A DNA stretch of 64,000 nucleotides from Heracleum sosnowskyi (taxonomy: Eukaryota; Streptophyta; Magnoliopsida; Apiales; Apiaceae). Positions within the stretch are counted from its first letter, which is position 1, and every line of letters starts with the position of its first letter. The stretch covers positions 66,614,006-66,678,005 of the forward strand of contig CM061245.1 of assembly GCA_030848705.1 (NCBI GenBank). The letters run 5' to 3'. Shown one piece after another: positions 58,962 to 64,000 of the stretch. A program made the position numbers and the translations under genes. A model generated the notes under the pieces. It was not told the origin of the DNA. It worked only from the letters and a program-made list of their open reading frames with translations, and ran no database searches.

Positions 58962-61900
58962 TCAAGGAAACAACTGGGGATACTTCTCTAACATCTCACT
59001 TTCTAACTCCCAGGTAGACTCTTCTACTTTAGGATTCCTTCACAAAACTCTCACTAACGCTACTGTCTTATTCCTTAGTACTTTCTCCTTACGATCCAAT
59101 ATATGAATCGGTCGTTCTACATAAGATAAATCTGCCTGGAATTCTATGGGTTCATACTCTATTACATGATTTGAATCTGGTCGATACCTCTTAAGCATAG
59201 ATACATGAAATACATTATGAATGTGCTGCATATGCGGCGACAATGCTAACTAGTAAGCTACCTTGCCCACTTTCTTCAAAATCTCAAAAGGTCCAACATA
59301 TCTCGGACTCAACTTCCCTTTCTTTCCAAACCTAACTAATCCTTTCCACGGTGAAACCTTTAGTAACACTTGCTCTCCTTCTTCGAATCCCATATCCTTT
59401 CTGGCTAGATCCGCGTACTTTTTCTGTCGGTCCTAAGCTGTTATCAATCTTCTTTGAATCAATTGAATCACTTCCTTTGTTTGTTGCACTAGTTCTGGTC
59501 CTATCATCTTCCGTTCACCAACTTCTTCCCAATACACTGGAGATCGACACTTTCGTCCATACAAAGCTTCGTAAGGTGGCATTCCGATGCTCGCGTGAAA
59601 ACTATTATTATATGAAAATTCCACCAAGGGTAGATGATCGTCCCAACTGCCTTTAAAGTCAAGTGCACATGTCCTAAGCATATCTTCAATAGTCTGAATT
59701 GTTCTTTCGCTTTGACCGTCCGTCTGCGGGTGATAAGCCGTACTAATTCTTAACTCGGTGCCCAAACACTCTTGAAAACTCCTCCAAAATCTTGAATTGA
59801 ATCGAGAGTCTCGATCAGACACTATCGATACTGGAACTCCATGCCATACTATGATTTCCTTTATGTAAATATGAACTAACTTATCTAGCGAGAATATCTC
59901 GTTAATCGAAAGAAAATGCACAGATTTCGTCAATCGATCCACAATAACCCAGATGGCATCATGGTTAGCCTTCGTTCTAGGTAATCCTACCACAAAGTCC
60001 ATCGCAATGTGTTCCCACTTCCATTCAGGAATTTCCAATGGTTGAAGTAATCCACTTGGTCTCTGATGTTCCGCCTTGACTCTTTGGCATGTAAAACATT
60101 TACTCACCCATTCAGCAATCTCCCTTTTCATATCTGGCCACCAAAAGTTCGTCTTAAGATCTCGATACATCTTCGTACTCCCTGGATGAATTGAATACTT
60201 CGAGTTATGTGCTTCGTGCAAAATTTCAATTTTCAGTTCCGCTACATTAGGTACCCATATCCGAGAAGCAAATCTCAAGATCCCTTTGTCGTCCGGTTGG
60301 CTACATATTTCCTCACCTGTCATCTTACTCACATCATCATTCATAACTTGCTCTTGGAACTTCCGTATCTTCTCCAACAATTCCGGTTGAAACGTCATGG
60401 TATAAATCACTTCCGTCGCATCCTTCGGAATACTTACTTCGATCTCTAACTTCTCAAATTCCTTGTATAATTCTTTGGCCATCGTCAGTGTATTTAATCT
60501 CTCTTTTCTGCTCAGTGCATCTGCTACCACATTTGCCTTGCCGGGATGATAGTTGATAGAAACGTCGTAGTCCTTGATTAGTTCTAACCATCTTCGTTGC
60601 CTCATGTTCAGCTCTTTCTGAGTAAAGATATACTTCAAACTCTTATGATCGGTGTAAATTTCACATCTCTCTCCATACAAGTAGTGTCTCCATATCTTCA
60701 AAGCAAACACAATCGCTGCTAACTCCAAATCATTTGTAGGATACTTCTGTTCATGGGGCCTCAACTGTCTTGACGCATAAGCAATCACATTGTCATGTTG
60801 CATAAGTACGCAACCCAATCCTTTGTACGACGCATCACTACAGATTACGAATTGACCTTGATCATCTGGTAACATCAATACCGGTGCCGTAGTTAGTCTC
60901 TTCTTTAACTCTTGGAAGCTTTCTTCGCATTTATCGTTCCATATGAATCGCTCGCTTTTCCTTGTCAGCTTGGTCATTGGAGTAGCTATCTTCGCAAAAT
61001 CTTGAACAAATCTCCGGTAGTATCCGGCTAATCCCAAGAAACTTTTGACTTTAGTCGGTGTCCTTGGTCTCTCCGAATCCTTCACTGCCTCTATATTTGC
61101 TGGATCCACTTTGATGCCTTTGCTGCTCACCACGTGTCCTAAGAAATGAACTTCTCTCAACCAGAATTCACACTTGGAAAACTTCGCATATAGTCTTTCT
61201 TGTCTCAATGTTTCCAACACAATCCGCAAATGGTCTACATGCTCTTCTTCTGTCTTTGAGTATATCAAGATGTCGTCGATGAATACCACTACAAACTTGT
61301 CCAAATATCTCTTGAAAATCCTGTTCATTAAGTCTATAAAAGTTGCTGGTGCATTTGTTAATCCAAACGCCATTACTAAAAATTCATAGTGCCCATACCT
61401 TGTTCGAAAGGTCGTCTTCGGTATGTCGTCTGGTTTAATCTTCAGTTGGTGATATCCTGACCGTAGGTCAATCTTTGAAAAATGTACCGCTCCTTTCAGC
61501 TGGTCAAACAGACCATCTATTCGAGGTAACGGATACTTGTTCTTAATGGTCAGCTTGTTCAACTCCCGATAGTCTATACATAATCTCATGCTTCCATCCT
61601 TTTTCTTGACAAACAACACTGGTGTTCCCCACGGCGAAACGCTGGGTCTAATAATTCCTTTTTTTAGCAAATCTTGCAGCTGATTAGCCAATTCCTTCAT
61701 CTCCACTGGTGCCATTCTGTAAGGGGCCTTAGATACTGGCTCCGTGCCTGGTACTAAGTCTATCGCAAATTCAATCTCTCTATCTGGAGGTAAACCTGGT
61801 AATTCTTCCGGAAAAACATCTGGAAACTCATTTACAACTGGAATATCTTCTAACTTAGAAACTTCCTTATCTATATCTATCACATAAGCTAAATACGCCT

Positions 61901-62111
61901 CACAACCTTGCCTTAATAACCTCTTAGCCTGAATCATCGTCAGGAACCTCTTTCTTTGCCTCTCTCCTCTAAATATTATTTCTTTCTTTTCTAGGGTAAT
62001 CAAAGTAACCCTCTTATTCTTACAGTCAATATTCGCATCATACCCAGTCAACCAATCCATCCCTAATATCACATCAAATTCACCTAACTTAAAAAGGTAA
62101 CAAGTCAACAT
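58962..62111 (-). pseudogene. Tek2 protease end, RT, RNase H, integrase, chromodomain
   Basis: Open from 62111 to TAG at 59435-59433, then continuing in recognisable pol sequence with a TAG at 59252-59250 and a TGA at 59042-59040 inside the chromodomain; the natural stop is at 58964-58962. Motifs in order: EFDVILGMDWL (after protease), CIDYRELNKLT, KIDLRSGYHQ, FGLTNAPATF, catalytic FIDDILIYS, RNase H CSDASYKGLG and YTDHKSLKYIF, integrase HEAHN...CFTCQRVK, MDFVVGLP, SDRDSRF, QSERTIQTIEDM, then FHVSMLKRY and the chromodomain ILDRKEKVLRNK. This is the chromovirus order. The stops rule out full Pol from this copy. Confidence 0.9.
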
Positions 62112-63567
62112 AAAAACGATTTCCCAAAATCTCTATCTCACAACGAGGATAATATGAACTGACCGCTATACGATCCTGATTAGCCATCTCTATATTCAAC
62201 ACTCCACTTAAGGGTTTCATTACGCAATTCAATCTACGAGCAAACGTTTCAGAAATAAAAGACTTCGTCGCTCCCGAATCTATTAATACTTTAGCAGGAA
62301 TAGAATTTACTAGAAGTGTACCTGCCACCACGTCGGAGTCTCTCACTGCTTCTCCCATTGACATATTGTAGGTCCTAGCTAACGGCTGGACATTAACAAC
62401 TGGGGGTGCTTCAATTGCCCGAATCATATTGTTCACGATTGTTGGTGCTCTGCAGTCCTTAATCATGTGGCCTGGTTTCTTACACTGATGACACACAATG
62501 CCTATCTTGCAATCCCGGGAATAATGTCCCTACTGATTGCATTTAAAGCATGTGACATTCAATCGATGGCATATCCCTGGATGTCGCTTCCCGCATGTCT
62601 TGCATTCTGGTAGTGGGGGTCTAGAAAGTCCCTGCTGACTGCCGGCTGGTAGACGGTTATCTTGTCCTACGCTCCCGGTATCAGGTTTCCTGAAACTTGT
62701 ATTCCTTCCGGGCGGGAATCCTGGTTTCTTATTTGCTTGCTCTTGAAAACTTCCCTGTTGCTGTCCCTTATCGGGTATCCCTACTTTCCTTTTCTTGTTC
62801 TCCCTCTCTTTCATGTAAGAATCACTCTCTGTCTCCGCAATCATTGCCTTTTGGACCACCGCTGCATAGGTGTCCAACTCTAATATAGCTAACTTACTAC
62901 GAATCCAAGACCTCAGTCCCTGCTGGAACCTCTTGGCCTTCTTCTTCTCCGTATCCACATAGGTTGGAACAAACCTTGACAACTCCGTAAACCTCGTTTC
63001 ATATTGGGGCACTGTCATACTTCCCTGCTTTAACTCCAAAAACTTTAATTCCATCTGATCTCTCATATAGTCCGGAAAATACCTTTCCAAAAACAACTCT
63101 GTAAATCTTGCCCACGTAATCAATCCCTCGGGCTCCATAGCCCTACTCGTTTCCCACCAATAACTGGCCTCATTCTTCAGAAAATAGCTTGCATACTCCG
63201 TCTTCTTATCCTCTGCCACCTCTATCAAGGCAAAAGCCTTTTCCATCTCCTTCAACCATGCCTTAGCCTCTACAGGGTCTGCTGATCCTTTAAATTCTGG
63301 AGGTTTTGCTGCTTGGAAAGATTTGAACGTAACCGCCGGTGCTGCTTGCTGGTGATGCTGTTGATACTGCTGATGCTGATGTTGTTGCTTCTGTTCTAAG
63401 AGCTGTTTCTGAAATGCTTGTTGCTACTGTGCTAATGCGGCAGTCTGTTGAGTAAGAGTATTTAACAACTGGATTACCATCGGGTCCATGTGGCCCGTGG
63501 GAGGTGTATTTTGTTGACCTTCTTGGTCGGAGGTATCAGATGAACGGGTTTGTCATCTAAGAGGCAT
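62089..63567 (-). pseudogene. Tek2 gag and start of protease
   Basis: The start is the ATG at 63567 (MPLR), by position and similarity to Tek1. Codon 5 is TGA (63555-63553) and codon 48 is TAG (63426-63424). The region between is Gln- and His-rich. The capsid core is open from 63255 (MKEMEKAFALIEVAEDKK, YFPDYMRDQMELKF). The second zinc knuckle is cut by TAG at 62532-62530, inside CFKCN...GHYSRDC; the third is CHQCKKPGHMIKDC. Protease has VLIDSGATKSFIS. The frame is lost near 62100 in a T run, where one base seems added relative to Tek1. Four breaks in gag-protease make this a dead copy. Confidence 0.88.
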
Positions 63568-64000
63568 ATCGCTGATGAATAAACAATAATTGGCTTAATC
63601 AAACAGTTCATATGATAGAAGGAAGGATCACAATTGATATCTCGAAGGTTTATAGATCTTCTCAACGGTGTATGAGTACACTCGTTGTAACAAGTAGGAT
63701 AACAGTTATGATGTTGGAAATGAATGACAAGGGAATAAATACGGTTCTATAAAAGAGGTTTATCATACATATATATATAGATAGAGTTAGTACAAGCGTA
63801 GAACGCTTCAAAAGAAAATATATCATGGCTGAACCATAACTGCCGACCAGCAATACAACAAAAATGCAACAACAACCCGAGGCGTTCCTATAAGCCCGGT
63901 GCACCGCTGATACTACAATATGCGTCTATATACTCACTATCTAGAAACCATACATCCATGTCACACCTGTCTATTCCTAAACCTGCTCACAGATCACCTG
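63568..64000 (-). other. Part of the Tek2 leader
   Basis: About 430 bp upstream of gag in the element sense. I find no open frame like the extra leader ORF of Tek1, but the matching position may lie partly beyond the window edge. The primer site and 5' LTR are not in view. Confidence 0.6.

Larger units (their letters stand above)
55623..64000 (-). mobile_element. Tek2: Tekay-type gypsy element, right end outside the window
   Basis: Minus strand, in order from the right: leader, gag, protease, RT, RNase H, integrase, chromodomain, polypurine tract and 3' LTR. It is related to Tek1 by protein but has a different LTR. Its left border lies in the Sir3 spacer; the expected left target duplication is AAATA (55618-55622), and the right copy cannot be seen. 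Both gag and pol are broken. Confidence 0.88.

Overview
This window is plant nuclear DNA made almost wholly of nested transposable elements. I see no ordinary host gene, no tRNA or rRNA gene and no CRISPR array. The evidence for a plant (probably a dicot) is the set of element types: long-LTR Ty3/gypsy chromoviruses of the Tekay/Del kind, Ty1/copia elements of the SIRE kind with a large extra ORF behind pol, primer-binding sites complementary to initiator tRNA-Met, a Helitron with the usual plant termini, and a Tourist-like MITE. Element names below (Tek1, dTek, Sir1 and so on) are local labels.

Layout. 1-3071: AT-rich DNA holding a small non-autonomous Helitron (344-2178, minus) whose interior is a tandem array of about 220 bp units. 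3077-16833: Tek1, a complete minus-strand Tekay element with 3.95 kb LTRs, target duplication CATAC, broken gag-pol, and an extra ORF plus a candidate intron in the leader. 17250-45588: dTek, a minus-strand Tekay-derived element with 2 kb LTRs and only 179 bp of internal sequence (target duplication TCAAG). One dTek LTR is split by Sir1 (17988-41414, plus, duplication ACACA). The 5' LTR of Sir1 is in turn split by Cop1, a copia element (18345-27837) that carries the remnant of a tandem copy on its left side. The other dTek LTR holds a 678 bp Harbinger-type MITE. 45943-50137: the 3' half of Sir2 (minus). 50138-55622: the 3' half of Sir3 (minus). 55623-64000: the 3' LTR, pol and gag of Tek2 (minus), running off the right edge. 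The order suggests Tek2 inserted in Sir3 and Sir3 in Sir2, but their right ends lie outside the window.

Functionally, each autonomous-type element shows the usual order: promoter in the LTR, tRNA-Met primer site, gag with zinc knuckles, protease, integrase/RT/RNase H in copia order or RT/RNase H/integrase/chromodomain in Tekay order, then polypurine tract and LTR. Every gag-pol here is interrupted by stops or frameshifts, so none looks autonomous. Candidate undescribed structure lies outside the enzymes: (1) an array of stem-loops with a shared loop motif in the 1.9 kb leader of Cop1; (2) perfect palindromes in the same leader; (3) a different short word in each of the three SIRE-like elements, repeated in the LTR and again between pol and the extra ORF, mostly inverted; (4) a leader ORF and candidate intron in Tek1; (5) an intact ORF antisense to Sir3; (6) a hairpin beside the Tekay polypurine tract that stays perfect despite sequence change.
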